NCBI RefSeq assembly: GCF_019203185.1
Contig: NZ_CP078093.1
Coordinates: 2,205,058 to 2,269,057, forward strand
DNA: 64,000 bases
Direction: 5' to 3'
Source: Crassaminicella indica
Lineage (GTDB): Bacteria; Bacillota; Clostridia; Peptostreptococcales; Thermotaleaceae
Shown here: in pieces, positions 34,457 through 43,141 of the stretch
Layout: the number at the start of each line of letters is the position of its first letter
Numbering within the stretch: position 1 is the stretch's first letter
The notes under the pieces: model-generated
What the model was told of the DNA's origin: nothing
Databases searched by the model: none
What the model saw: only the letters and a program-made list of their open reading frames with translations
Position numbers and translations under genes: made by a program

Positions 34457-34633
34457 CTAGACCTTATCTTCATCCTTAAAGATAAAATAACCTTCAAAAC
34501 GACAATCAAGAGCTTCAGCGATCTGCTGAAGTTCTTTTTCTGAGAAGTCATAAAGTATTGCATTTTTAACGACTTCTATATCTCTTGATATACAATTATA
34601 TCTGTTATACACAGAGGCTATTTCACTTAATGC
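34457..34633 (-). pseudogene. remnant of an XRE-type HTH protein
   Basis: An open stretch on the minus strand ends in TAG and reads SRDIEVVKNAIL and SEKELQQIAEALDCRFEGYFIFKDEDKV. LQQIAEALGCxFEGxF is the usual tail of small XRE regulators and antitoxins. A stop codon (TAG) precedes it in frame and no start or HTH front half remains. It is debris of another regulator or antitoxin beside the intact pair. Confidence 0.55.
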
Positions 34634-34647
34634 CTAAATATTAAAAT

Positions 34648-34686
34648 AACCGCTACATACTTGAAATAATAAGGCTTGTAGCGGTT
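34648..34686 (-). terminator. terminator of ychF
   Basis: AACCGCTACA and TGTAGCGGTT form a perfect 10-bp stem; on the minus strand a T-rich tract (ATTTTAATATTT) follows. Confidence 0.75.
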
Positions 34687-34714
34687 GATACTAATTACTT
34701 AATTGATATTTTAT

Positions 34715-35806
34715 TTACACATTAAATCTAAACAAGATTACATCTCCATCTTGTACAACATAATCTTTTCCTTCAAGCCTTACTAATCCTTTTTCTTTTG
34801 CAGCAGTCATGCTTCCAGCGGCTACTAAATCATCAAAACTAATGGTTTCTGCACGGATAAATCCTCTTTCGAAGTCTGTATGAATTTTTCCAGCAGCTTG
34901 TGGGGCTTTGGTTCCAACCTTTATTGTCCATGCTCTTACTTCCTGTGGGCCTGCAGTTAAAAAGCTCATAAGACCAAGGAGCTTGTATCCTGCTTTGATT
35001 AACTTATCAAGACCAGATTCAGAAAGACCTAGTTCTGATAAGAATTGTTCTTTTTCTTCATCATCAAGTTCTGAAATTTCAGATTCGATTTTTGCACAGA
35101 TTACAACAACCTCTGCATTTTCAGTTTGAGCATGTGCTCTTACTTCTTGTACCATTTTGTTATCTTTGTGATCTAGCAAATCTTCTTCAGATACATTGGC
35201 AACATAAATGATTGGTTTGAAGGATAATAAATTATAATCTTGTACTATTTTTTCTTCATCCTCTGTTAAATCAAGAGTTCTTGCAGATTTTCCATCTTCA
35301 AGGGTTTCTTTGATTCTTTCTAATAAATCAAGTTCTTTTTGAAGAGATTTATCTCCTTTTAATAGCTTTTTAGTTTTTTGGATTCTTCGCTCAATAAGTT
35401 CAAGATCAGAAAAGATTAATTCTAGATTAATAGTTTCAATATCTCTTAGTGGTCCAACACTTCCTTCTACATGGACTACATTTTCATCTTCAAAACATCT
35501 TACTACATGAACGATTGCAGCGACTTCGCGAATGTTTCCTAAGAATTTATTTCCAAGACCTTCTCCTTTGCTAGCTCCTTTTACAAGTCCTGCGATATCA
35601 TAAAACTCAATAGCAGTAGGAATCACTTTTTTTGAATCATACATATCTCTTAAAACATCTAACCTTTTATCAGGAACGGAAACAACACCGACATTTGGTT
35701 CGATTGTACAAAATGGATAGTTTGCTGATTCAGCACCAGCTTTTGTGACAGCATTAAACAATGTACTTTTACCTACATTTGGTAAACCTACGATACCTAA
35801 TTTCAT
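34715..35806 (-). CDS. ychF: redox-regulated ATPase/GTPase YchF
   Basis: A 363-residue Obg-like ATPase. G1 GLPNVGKST is at 7-15, DIAGLVKGASKGEGLGNKFL covers G3, and the G4 position reads NVSEED, not NKxD, which explains ATP preference in this family. A C-terminal TGS domain is present (KIHTDFERGFIRAETI). YchF binds ribosomes and affects stress responses. Its ATG follows AGGAAGAG. It is single and divergent from the ferrochelatase-like gene. Confidence 0.95.
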   Translation of the reverse strand: MKLGIVGLPNVGKSTLFNAVTKAGAESANYPFCTIEPNVGVVSVPDKRLDVLRDMYDSKKVIPTAIEFYDIAGLVKGASKGEGLGNKFLGNIREVAAIVHVVRCFEDENVVHVEGSVGPLRDIETINLELIFSDLELIERRIQKTKKLLKGDKSLQKELDLLERIKETLEDGKSARTLDLTEDEEKIVQDYNLLSFKPIIYVANVSEEDLLDHKDNKMVQEVRAHAQTENAEVVVICAKIESEISELDDEEKEQFLSELGLSESGLDKLIKAGYKLLGLMSFLTAGPQEVRAWTIKVGTKAPQAAGKIHTDFERGFIRAETISFDDLVAAGSMTAAKEKGLVRLEGKDYVVQDGDVILFRFNV

Positions 35807-35962
35807 TTATAACTCTTCCTTTCAAACGATCTATGTGATTTTCATACAAATTAAATTATAACCGATAAGTATGACTAGTTCAATAAAAAAGAAATATCTA
35901 ACAGGTTCTTTTTTCATATTTATTATAAAAGTTCAATAGAATGAATTAGGGGGTGGGACTTT

Positions 35963-37147
35963 GTGAAAGCAATAGAGAATTTGAAAGTGCTGTTTTTATC
36001 TATTGTATTTTCTATTTTTAGCATATGTTATTTAGTGTCCTTTGGATTTCTTGAAAGATTGTCTGTTGCTATTTTAACCATATTTTTTTGCATTTTTATT
36101 AAAAATATAAAAAAAGTAAAGCTTTCTTATATTTGTACGGTTCTATGTGGAATGATTGTAGGGATTTTATTATGCAATTATGTCTTGTTTTTTTTTGAAT
36201 ATAAAGAGGAATGTAAAAATGAATTCATCTATAAGGAGGAAAATGAAAATACAGCGGTATTATTAGTATATGATGGAGAACCTGAAAGATATGATCTTCC
36301 CATCCTTCTAAAGAACATGAATAGAAAGTATTCTTTAAAGGAGAACATATTTTTGCCTTTGCGATTGTATCGATACAAAAGGGTTTACGAAAAGGTAGGG
36401 ATTAGCAGATATAATTATATAAGTAGAAGTATTGGACAAAAACTTTCTAATCATTTAGATGACGGCTATGATATTTATATTTCTTATTTAAACAATAAAC
36501 CATATTATGAAGAGGTTTTTTATGAAAAGGTTCTAAAACAAAAATACAAAAAAATTATTATTGTTCCTGTATTTTTGACAGAGTCAATAAACTATAAAAA
36601 TATTGTGCATAAGCTGGAAATGGATCACTTGTACAATAGAAAGAATATACTAAAATTTATGAATCCTCTTTGGAATGGTGAAAAAATTATAAAATCAATT
36701 GTGCAGGAAGCATGTAATGAAGACGGTGAAAAAAAAGAAATGGGCATTATTTTGATAGGTAGTATGGATATTATGGTTAATAAAGATATAGAGCCAAAAG
36801 CTGTGAATCAGCAAAGATTGTTTATGGAAAAAATAAAAAAAGGATTGATAAAAAATGGTTTTGAAGAAAGAAAAATAAAATTTTTAAGGCAGAATCTTAA
36901 TGATTCAGAAATAAATAATATTTTAGGGGAGCTTCAGCAGTATGGAGTAGGAAAAATTTTATTCATAGGAATTGATGATATACTAGATAAAATAGAAAAT
37001 CAGTATAAAATAGAAAAATCAATTGAAAAAATTAAGCGTACAGAGGAACTAGATATAAAGTATATGAAAGGCTGGGGAGAAAGTGATTTGGTTATAGAAG
37101 AATTGGAATTTAGGATTAGACTGCTGAATGTAGAAAAATGGAATTAA
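35963..37147 (+). CDS. membrane-anchored ferrochelatase-fold protein of unknown function
   Basis: The first 90 residues hold three hydrophobic spans (LFLSIVFSIFSICYLVSFGF, ILTIFFCIFI, CGMIVGILLCNYVLFFF). The remaining 300 residues resemble a two-half ferrochelatase/CbiX chelatase fold: AVLLVYDGEPERYDLP, YDIYISYLNNKPYYEEV, KKIIIVPVFLTESINYKN, then GIILIGSMDIM in the second half. The catalytic His of ferrochelatase (SAHSLP) is not present at the corresponding IGSMD. The gene may encode a membrane-tethered, non-catalytic or altered chelatase. GTG start behind AGGGGGTGG. Confidence 0.5.
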   Translation: MKAIENLKVLFLSIVFSIFSICYLVSFGFLERLSVAILTIFFCIFIKNIKKVKLSYICTVLCGMIVGILLCNYVLFFFEYKEECKNEFIYKEENENTAVLLVYDGEPERYDLPILLKNMNRKYSLKENIFLPLRLYRYKRVYEKVGISRYNYISRSIGQKLSNHLDDGYDIYISYLNNKPYYEEVFYEKVLKQKYKKIIIVPVFLTESINYKNIVHKLEMDHLYNRKNILKFMNPLWNGEKIIKSIVQEACNEDGEKKEMGIILIGSMDIMVNKDIEPKAVNQQRLFMEKIKKGLIKNGFEERKIKFLRQNLNDSEINNILGELQQYGVGKILFIGIDDILDKIENQYKIEKSIEKIKRTEELDIKYMKGWGESDLVIEELEFRIRLLNVEKWN

Positions 37148-37264
37148 AGGATTGACAATTCACAGAATGTATATAATGATAACTATAAACCATAATAAAT
37201 AGTGACAATATGGAAATTTTGCGATATAAATAGAATAGACAAAATAATACAAGGAGGGCTAAAG

Positions 37265-38545
37265 TTGCTAAATAGACTAAAAGCTATAAAAATTGGTGAA
37301 AATATAAAGCTACATATTATTAAGACAGATAAATTTAAAACTAATCTCGTAAGCGTATATTTGAAGAGACCACTAATAAAAGAGGAGGTTACCAAAAATG
37401 CGTTGTTATCAATGGTATTGCCTAGAGGAACAAAAAATTATACAAATTCAATGGCAATATCAAAAAAATTAGAAGAATTATATGGTGCCTTTTTAGGAAG
37501 TGATGTGGCTAAAAAAGGAGAAAGAAATATTATTCAGTTTAGAATGCAGCTTATTAATGATCAATATGTAAAGGATCAAAATTTATTGGCAAAAGGGATG
37601 GAAATACTTAATGAATATATAAATGATCCATATATAATTAATGGTTTCTTTAAAAAAGATTATGTAGACCAAGAAAAAGAAAATCTGATAGAACGCATAG
37701 TTGGACGCAAAAATGACAAAATGAAATATGCATATGATCGTTGTATTGAAGAAATGTGTAAGGATGAAAGTTTTTCATTGTATCAATATGGAAACATAGA
37801 GGATTTAAAGAATATAACAAATCAGTCATTATATGAGCATTATAAAAATATTATACATACTTCTCCGATTGATATTTGTGTAGTAGGAAATTTTGATGAA
37901 AATGAAATAGAAGAATTAGTGAGTCAAAAGCTAAAGTTCAAACAAGAAGATGTCGTATCAATAGGAAGGGAAAAAATAGAGTATATTCCTGAGAGTATCA
38001 AGAAAATAGAAGAGGAGATGGATATTCGGCAAGGAAAATTAAATCTTGGGTATAGAACTAATATTCCGTTTGAAAGTAAAAGATATTATGCTTTGTTGGT
38101 ATATTCTAATATTTTAGGAGGAGGACCAAACTCAAAGCTTTTCAAGAATGTTAGGGAAAAAGAAAGTCTTTGCTATTATATATTCTCAAGAATAGAAAAA
38201 TTCAAATCACTGATGATGATAGGATCAGGAATAGAATTTTCAAATTATGATAAAGCTGTATCCTTAATAGAAAAAGAAATCAATGAGATGAACCATGGAA
38301 GCTTCTCGGAAGAAGATATAGAGAGTGCTAAAAATTCTATTATCACATCTATTCGAGGAATGACAGATAGCCCTTATATGCTTGCAGATTTCTATTATTC
38401 ACAGGCTATTAGTGATAGTGATGAGACACTAGAAACTATGATAGAAAATATTAGAAAAGTCAATAAAGAACAAATTATAGAAGCAGGAGAGAATATTTGC
38501 TTAGATACAATATACTTCCTGAGAAATAAAAGGGAGGATCGATAA
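37265..38545 (+). CDS. M16 peptidase-like protein lacking the zinc motif (YmfF-type)
   Basis: A 427-residue M16 protein. The segment NALLSMVLPRGTKNYTNSMAISKKLEELYGA aligns with the active-site region but lacks HxxEH (quoted in part). It keeps the R/Y-type region in its C-terminal half (LGGGPNSKLFKNVREKESLCYY). In such pairs the inactive subunit joins an active partner. The partner follows after 1 base. TTG at 37265 is chosen behind AAGGAGGG. Confidence 0.85.
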   Translation: MLNRLKAIKIGENIKLHIIKTDKFKTNLVSVYLKRPLIKEEVTKNALLSMVLPRGTKNYTNSMAISKKLEELYGAFLGSDVAKKGERNIIQFRMQLINDQYVKDQNLLAKGMEILNEYINDPYIINGFFKKDYVDQEKENLIERIVGRKNDKMKYAYDRCIEEMCKDESFSLYQYGNIEDLKNITNQSLYEHYKNIIHTSPIDICVVGNFDENEIEELVSQKLKFKQEDVVSIGREKIEYIPESIKKIEEEMDIRQGKLNLGYRTNIPFESKRYYALLVYSNILGGGPNSKLFKNVREKESLCYYIFSRIEKFKSLMMIGSGIEFSNYDKAVSLIEKEINEMNHGSFSEEDIESAKNSIITSIRGMTDSPYMLADFYYSQAISDSDETLETMIENIRKVNKEQIIEAGENICLDTIYFLRNKREDR

Positions 38546-38546
38546 A

Positions 38547-39851
38547 ATGACAGTAAAAACTATAGAAAGTAAATCATTAAAAGAAAAAATGATTTTAAAA
38601 GAATTGCCTAATGGTTTGAAAATATTTTTTATGCCTAAGGAAGGTTATACAAAGCAATATGCTATTTTTGCTACAAGATATGGATCTAATGATAGTGAGT
38701 TTATAATTCCTGGGGAAAACCAAGCTACGAAGGTAACTGATGGGATTGCACATTTTTTAGAGCATAAATTGTTTGAAGAACCAGAAGGAAGTATATTTGA
38801 TAAATTTTCAGAATTAGGATCTAATGTAAATGCATATACAAATTTTACTTCAACTTGTTATTTGTTTTCATCTACAGATAGATTTTATGAAAATCTTGAG
38901 CTTTTGATAAATTTTGTACAGTCACCATATTTTACAGATGAAAATGTAGAAAAGGAAAAGGGTATTATAGGTCAAGAAATAAGAATGTATGAGGACAATC
39001 CTAACTGGAAAGTATTTTTTAATGGATTAAAGGCAATGTATCATAATTATCCAGTAAAAATTGATATTGCGGGAACAGTTCAAAGCATTAGTAAAATAAC
39101 AAAAGAAGACCTTTACAAATGTTATAATACTTTTTATGATCCTTCGAATATGATTGTATTTATTGTTGGAGATATTAAACAGGATAAAGTCTTTTCTATT
39201 ATTGAAAGGCTTCAGAAGAAAGAATCAAAAACAGAAAAAGACATTGAAAGAATTTATCCAGAAGAACCAGATACAATTGTTCAAAATATAATTGAAGAAA
39301 AATTAGATGTTGCTATTCCTCTTTTTAATATTGCTTTTAAAGATATTGACAATAATTTAAGTCCTAAAGAACTTTTACAAAAGGATATTGCTACGAAAAT
39401 AATACTAGATATGTTATTTGGCAAGAGTTCAGATTTATATATGAGTCTTTATGAAGAAGGACTTATTAATGATACATTTGAAAATGAATATACAGGAGAA
39501 ATAGATTATGGTTATTCTATGCTTGGTGGAGAGTCTAAGAGTCCTAAAAAAGTGTTAGAGAGAGTACTTGCTCATATAGACAAGTTAAAGGGCACAGGAT
39601 TAAATGAAAAAGATTTTGAAAGAATTAAGAAAAAACATATCGGACAGCATATAAGCTATTATAATTCTGTAGAATTTATTGCTACTACTTTTGTTGCATA
39701 TTATTTTAAAGGAATAAATATTTTTGATTATGTAGAAGCATTAAAAAATATTGAATTTGAAGCAGTGCAAAAAAGATTTAGAGAGCATTTTAACCGTGAA
39801 AGATGTGTACTATCTATTATTAGTCCAAAATCCTTTGAACAAAATGAGTAA
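38547..39851 (+). CDS. M16 family zinc peptidase (YmfH-type)
   Basis: A 434-residue protease with the inverted zinc motif HFLEH in GIAHFLEHKLFEEPEG and the distal Glu in EKGIIGQEIRMYEDNP. It begins 1 base after its inactive partner and probably forms a heterodimer with it in the cytoplasm. Homologous pairs in Bacillus are linked to peptide processing or turnover; the substrate here is unknown. The ATG follows GGGAGGATCG. Confidence 0.9.
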   Translation: MTVKTIESKSLKEKMILKELPNGLKIFFMPKEGYTKQYAIFATRYGSNDSEFIIPGENQATKVTDGIAHFLEHKLFEEPEGSIFDKFSELGSNVNAYTNFTSTCYLFSSTDRFYENLELLINFVQSPYFTDENVEKEKGIIGQEIRMYEDNPNWKVFFNGLKAMYHNYPVKIDIAGTVQSISKITKEDLYKCYNTFYDPSNMIVFIVGDIKQDKVFSIIERLQKKESKTEKDIERIYPEEPDTIVQNIIEEKLDVAIPLFNIAFKDIDNNLSPKELLQKDIATKIILDMLFGKSSDLYMSLYEEGLINDTFENEYTGEIDYGYSMLGGESKSPKKVLERVLAHIDKLKGTGLNEKDFERIKKKHIGQHISYYNSVEFIATTFVAYYFKGINIFDYVEALKNIEFEAVQKRFREHFNRERCVLSIISPKSFEQNE

Positions 39852-39872
39852 ATTCATTATAATGAAAATAAT

Positions 39873-39894
39873 GGTTGTCAGTTTTCTGGCAACC
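39873..39894 (+). repeat. hairpin between the M16 pair and lgt
   Basis: GGTTGTCA and TGGCAACC form 8 bp with one G-U pair. No T-run follows. It might be a processing site. Confidence 0.4.
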
Positions 39895-39919
39895 AAAATA
39901 TTTTAAGGAGTGATTTGAT

Positions 39920-40645
39920 TTGGATCCGATAGCATTTAGATTGTTTGGACTAGAAATAAGATGGTATGGAATACTTATTGCAATAGGAATGGGATTAGGA
40001 ACGATACTTGCAATTAAGAGGGCGAAAAAACAAGGCATAGAAGAAGATAAGGTGCTGGATTTATTATTGTTTGCTATACCTGCTGCAATTATTGGAGCAA
40101 GAACTTACTATGTTATTTTTAATTTTAAATCCTATGGGGGCGATTTATTTAGCATGATAAATATTCGACAAGGCGGGTTAGCAATACATGGAGGTGTTAT
40201 AGGAGGCGTTTTAGTAGGATATTTGTTTTGCAAAAAGAATAGGATTTCATTTAGAAAAATGGCAGATATATGTGCTCCAAGTATTATTTTAGGACAAGCG
40301 ATTGGAAGATGGGGAAATTTTATTAATAAAGAAGCTTATGGAAGACCTACAGACCTACCGTGGGCAATTGTAGTAGATGGTGTGAAAGTGCATCCGACTT
40401 TTCTTTATGAATCTATTTGGAATTTTATGGTGTTTTTATTTTTGTTGTGGTATGATAAAAAGAAAAAATTTGATGGAGAGTTATTTTTAATTTATGCAGT
40501 TCTTTATTCTACAGCAAGATTCTTTATTGAAGGACTAAGAATAGATAGTTTAATGCTTGGGACATTTAGAGTAGCACAATTAGTAAGTATAAGTGTTATT
40601 TTGTTAGCGGGTATTCTTATAATTCGTGGTAGAAAAAAGGCGTAA
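39920..40645 (+). CDS. lgt: prolipoprotein diacylglyceryl transferase
   Basis: A 241-residue integral membrane enzyme with about 7 spans. It transfers diacylglycerol from phosphatidylglycerol to the lipobox Cys of prolipoproteins. Signature parts are RQGGLAIHGGVIGG and GRWGNFINKEAYG, with RFFIEGLR near the end. The start is TTG at 39920 after AAGGAGTG. It follows the M16 pair in the same direction and may be co-transcribed. Confidence 0.95.
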   Translation: MDPIAFRLFGLEIRWYGILIAIGMGLGTILAIKRAKKQGIEEDKVLDLLLFAIPAAIIGARTYYVIFNFKSYGGDLFSMINIRQGGLAIHGGVIGGVLVGYLFCKKNRISFRKMADICAPSIILGQAIGRWGNFINKEAYGRPTDLPWAIVVDGVKVHPTFLYESIWNFMVFLFLLWYDKKKKFDGELFLIYAVLYSTARFFIEGLRIDSLMLGTFRVAQLVSISVILLAGILIIRGRKKA

Positions 40646-40742
40646 ATTGGGGTGTTTTTTCGAAATAAGCAAAAAAATTAAATATAATTTTAAGAAATAT
40701 AAAAATGAAATAAAATTGTAACTTCAATGTCATATTATGCTG

Positions 40743-40771
40743 TTGACATATATTTGAAATTGTAATAGTAT
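40743..40771 (+). promoter_or_regulatory. promoter of the second spo0E-like gene
   Basis: TTGACA (40743-40748), 17 bases, TAGTAT (40766-40771). The leader is about 55 bases. Confidence 0.65.
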
Positions 40772-40831
40772 ATATTCGTGCTAAAAATTATGATTATTAG
40801 CAAAATAAAGGTAGAAATATGGGGGATAGAG

Positions 40832-40984
40832 ATGTTAAAGCATGATATAGAAAAGGTACGAAGCAAATTACATGACCTTATTAAATTTGAATGCAGTTAT
40901 GAGGAAATTTATAGTGTGAGTATTGAGTTAGACAAGCTTATTATTGCATTTTATAAAAATAAAAATCAATCTATAATAATGTAA
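40832..40984 (+). CDS. Spo0E-like aspartyl-phosphate phosphatase
   Basis: The 50-residue helical hairpin has HDIEKVRSKLHDLI as first helix and the signature YSVSIELDKLIIAFYKN (SxELD) as second. Members dephosphorylate Spo0A. It is the second such gene in the window. ATG 40832 follows GGGGGA by 5 bases. Strong promoter and terminator make it an independent unit just before the dcw cluster. Confidence 0.8.
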   Translation: MLKHDIEKVRSKLHDLIKFECSYEEIYSVSIELDKLIIAFYKNKNQSIIM

Positions 40985-40997
40985 TTTTCAGTAAAAT

Positions 40998-41027
40998 CTT
41001 CAAGCTTAGGCTTGGAGTTTTTTTATT
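40998..41027 (+). terminator. terminator of the spo0E-like gene
   Basis: CTTCAAGC (40998-41005) pairs with GCTTGGAG (41010-41017) with one G-U pair, then a long T-run. Confidence 0.8.
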
Positions 41028-41105
41028 TTAAATAAATAGTAATATGTACCTAATAAAAATTATTTTATCGAAGAAGGATTTTTTTAAAACTCATAGAAGT
41101 TATTT

Positions 41106-41136
41106 AAAAGTGGTGAAGAGTGGAGGATAGTGGAGG
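41106..41136 (+). promoter_or_regulatory. MraZ operator (three 10-bp direct repeats)
   Basis: AGTGG recurs at 41109, 41119 and 41129, exactly 10 bases apart, each within an AxAGTGGxGr unit. Spaced direct repeats just before mraZ are the known binding sites by which MraZ controls the dcw operon. Confidence 0.75.
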
Positions 41137-41161
41137 CTTTTTCCTAAAATGGGGTGACAAT

Positions 41162-41593
41162 GTGTTTATAGGAGAATATTTTCATACACTTGATACAAAA
41201 GGAAGAGTGATTATACCTTCTAAATTTCGAGATGATTTAGGAGAAACTTTTATTGTAACAAAAGGCCTTGATCACTGCTTGTTTGTATATCCCCAAGAAG
41301 AATGGAAAAGCCTTGAAAACAAATTAAAAAAATTACCTTTGACAAGTAAAGATGCAAGGGCTTTTGTAAGATTCTTTTTTTCAGGTGCAACAGAATGTGA
41401 ATTAGATAAACAAGGTAGAATTACTATTCCAACTAATTTAAGAAAACATGCGAAGCTTGATAAAGATATTGTCACAATAGGGGTATCTAATAGAGTTGAA
41501 ATTTGGAGCAAAGAGCAGTGGGAGCTTTATAATGAAACTGCTGATTTAAGTTATGATGATATTGCTGAAAAAATGGTTGAGTTAGGGATCTAA
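41162..41593 (+). CDS. mraZ: transcriptional regulator / division protein MraZ
   Basis: The 143-residue protein has two AbrB-like repeats: [20 protein letters not shown] and [19 protein letters not shown], each with the DxxGR core. MraZ forms rings and binds repeats upstream of its own gene to tune the dcw operon. GTG at 41162 is chosen because [10 protein letters not shown] then starts at the normal family N-terminus and GGGGTGAC lies before it. Three operator repeats are about 25-55 bases upstream. Confidence 0.95.
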   Translation: MFIGEYFHTLDTKGRVIIPSKFRDDLGETFIVTKGLDHCLFVYPQEEWKSLENKLKKLPLTSKDARAFVRFFFSGATECELDKQGRITIPTNLRKHAKLDKDIVTIGVSNRVEIWSKEQWELYNETADLSYDDIAEKMVELGI

Positions 41594-41648
41594 TATTTTA
41601 TGAGACAAAGGTAGATACTATTTAAAAATTAAGAAAGCTGGTGACGAT

Positions 41649-42584
41649 TTGAATTTTAAACATATTTCAGTATTATTAGAAGAAACAATTGAAAATCTTG
41701 ATATAAAACCACATGGAATTTATGTAGATGGAACACTAGGCGGTGGTGGACATGCGTCTAAAATATGTGAAAGTTTAGAAAAAGATGGATTGCTTGTTGG
41801 AATAGATCAAGATCAAGATGCATTAGATGCAGCAAAGAAGAGATTGGAAAAATATACAAATCAAAAGATTTTTGTACATAGTAATTTTTCAAATATAAAA
41901 AATGTATTAGAATCATTAAATATTGATGGCATTGATGGTATAATTCTTGACTTAGGTGTATCTTCATATCAATTGGATGAAGGGAGTAGAGGTTTTTCAT
42001 ATATGCAAGATGCACCATTAGATATGAGAATGGACAGAAGAAATGATTTTTGTGCAAAAGATGTAGTAAACGGTTATACGGAAGATGAATTGACAAGAAT
42101 AATCAAGGAGTACGGAGAAGAGAGATGGGCAAAGAGAATAGCTCATTTTATTGTGAACGAAAGAAAGAAAAAAACTATTGAAACCACAAAAGAATTAGTT
42201 GAGATCATTAAAAGTGCTATTCCAGCTGCTGCAAGACGTGATGGACCACATCCAGCAAAGAGGACTTTTCAGGCGATAAGGATAGAAGTAAATAATGAAT
42301 TAGGGATTATTGAGCAAACTATTCGAGATGTTTCAGAAAAGTTAAATTCGGGTGGAAGAATTTGTATTATTACATTCCATTCTTTAGAGGATAGAATTGT
42401 TAAAAATACTTTTAAAGATTTGAGTACTGCTTGTAAATGTCCACCGGAATTGCCAATATGTCAGTGTGGAGGAAAAGCAGTTCTAAAGAGAATAACGAAA
42501 AAACCTATATTACCATCAGATTTAGAAATAGAGATGAACCCACGGTCTAGAAGTGCTAAGTTAAGAGTAGCACAAAAGGTTTAA
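41649..42584 (+). CDS. rsmH: 16S rRNA m4C1402 methyltransferase RsmH
   Basis: A 311-residue SAM-dependent methyltransferase acting on 16S rRNA C1402. Motif I is [12 protein letters not shown], followed by [12 protein letters not shown] and the C-terminal [12 protein letters not shown]. It is the second gene of the dcw cluster, 55 bases after mraZ. TTG at 41649 follows GGTGACG. Confidence 0.96.
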   Translation: MNFKHISVLLEETIENLDIKPHGIYVDGTLGGGGHASKICESLEKDGLLVGIDQDQDALDAAKKRLEKYTNQKIFVHSNFSNIKNVLESLNIDGIDGIILDLGVSSYQLDEGSRGFSYMQDAPLDMRMDRRNDFCAKDVVNGYTEDELTRIIKEYGEERWAKRIAHFIVNERKKKTIETTKELVEIIKSAIPAAARRDGPHPAKRTFQAIRIEVNNELGIIEQTIRDVSEKLNSGGRICIITFHSLEDRIVKNTFKDLSTACKCPPELPICQCGGKAVLKRITKKPILPSDLEIEMNPRSRSAKLRVAQKV

Positions 42585-42614
42585 AGTTCTAAAAGGGGGA
42601 AGAGGTGAATAAGT

Positions 42615-43112
42615 TTGGTAGTAGCACAAAGAAAATATAGCTATGTTGAAGAAGAAATAAAACAACCCCAGCCTAAAAAGAGCAATAAAAAGAAGCCAAA
42701 GCAAAAGGTTAAAATTAAAGCAAATCATAAAGTACAAATGATATTTGGTATTATAATGATAGGAAGCTTATGTATAGCTATTTTACTAGGATATGCTAGA
42801 ATATCAGAGCTAAAGTACAGAATATATGGACTAAATAAAGAAATTCATCAGCTAGAGATACATATTGAAAATTTGAAAGTCCAAGTTGATGGAGTAAAGC
42901 GAAGTGACTTAATTGAAAAAAAGGCAAGAGAGGAATTAGGAATGCAGTATCCTGATAAATCTCAGATGGTTTTTATAAAGCTAGATGGCAATAATATGGT
43001 GGATGGTTTAAATACAGAAGAAAAAGCACAAATAGATGAAGCTAAAAATAAAAAAGATCTAATAGATAAGATAAAAGGGATGTTACATACAGCTCTTTCT
43101 TTATTAGACTAA
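42615..43112 (+). CDS. ftsL: cell division protein FtsL
   Basis: A 165-residue bitopic protein: a basic cytoplasmic head (KKSNKKKPKQKVKIK), one membrane span (MIFGIIMIGSLCIAILLGYA), then a coiled coil (LKYRIYGLNKEIHQLEIHIENLKVQV). FtsL, DivIB and DivIC form the complex that activates FtsW/FtsI at the septum. The head is longer than in many homologues. TTG at 42615 follows GGGGGAAGAGGTG. Confidence 0.85.
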   Translation: MVVAQRKYSYVEEEIKQPQPKKSNKKKPKQKVKIKANHKVQMIFGIIMIGSLCIAILLGYARISELKYRIYGLNKEIHQLEIHIENLKVQVDGVKRSDLIEKKAREELGMQYPDKSQMVFIKLDGNNMVDGLNTEEKAQIDEAKNKKDLIDKIKGMLHTALSLLD

Positions 43113-43141
43113 TTATGATCTAAAATAAGGGGGCAGCAATT

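Noticed and set aside
37265-38545. Frameshift or decay as the reason for the missing HxxEH in the first M16 gene
   Set aside because: The frame is complete and the active partner follows. Paired inactive/active M16 subunits are normal in this family.
41106-41136. CRISPR-like tandem repeat
   Set aside because: The repeats are 10 bases with no spacers and match an MraZ operator. No CRISPR array was seen anywhere in the window.
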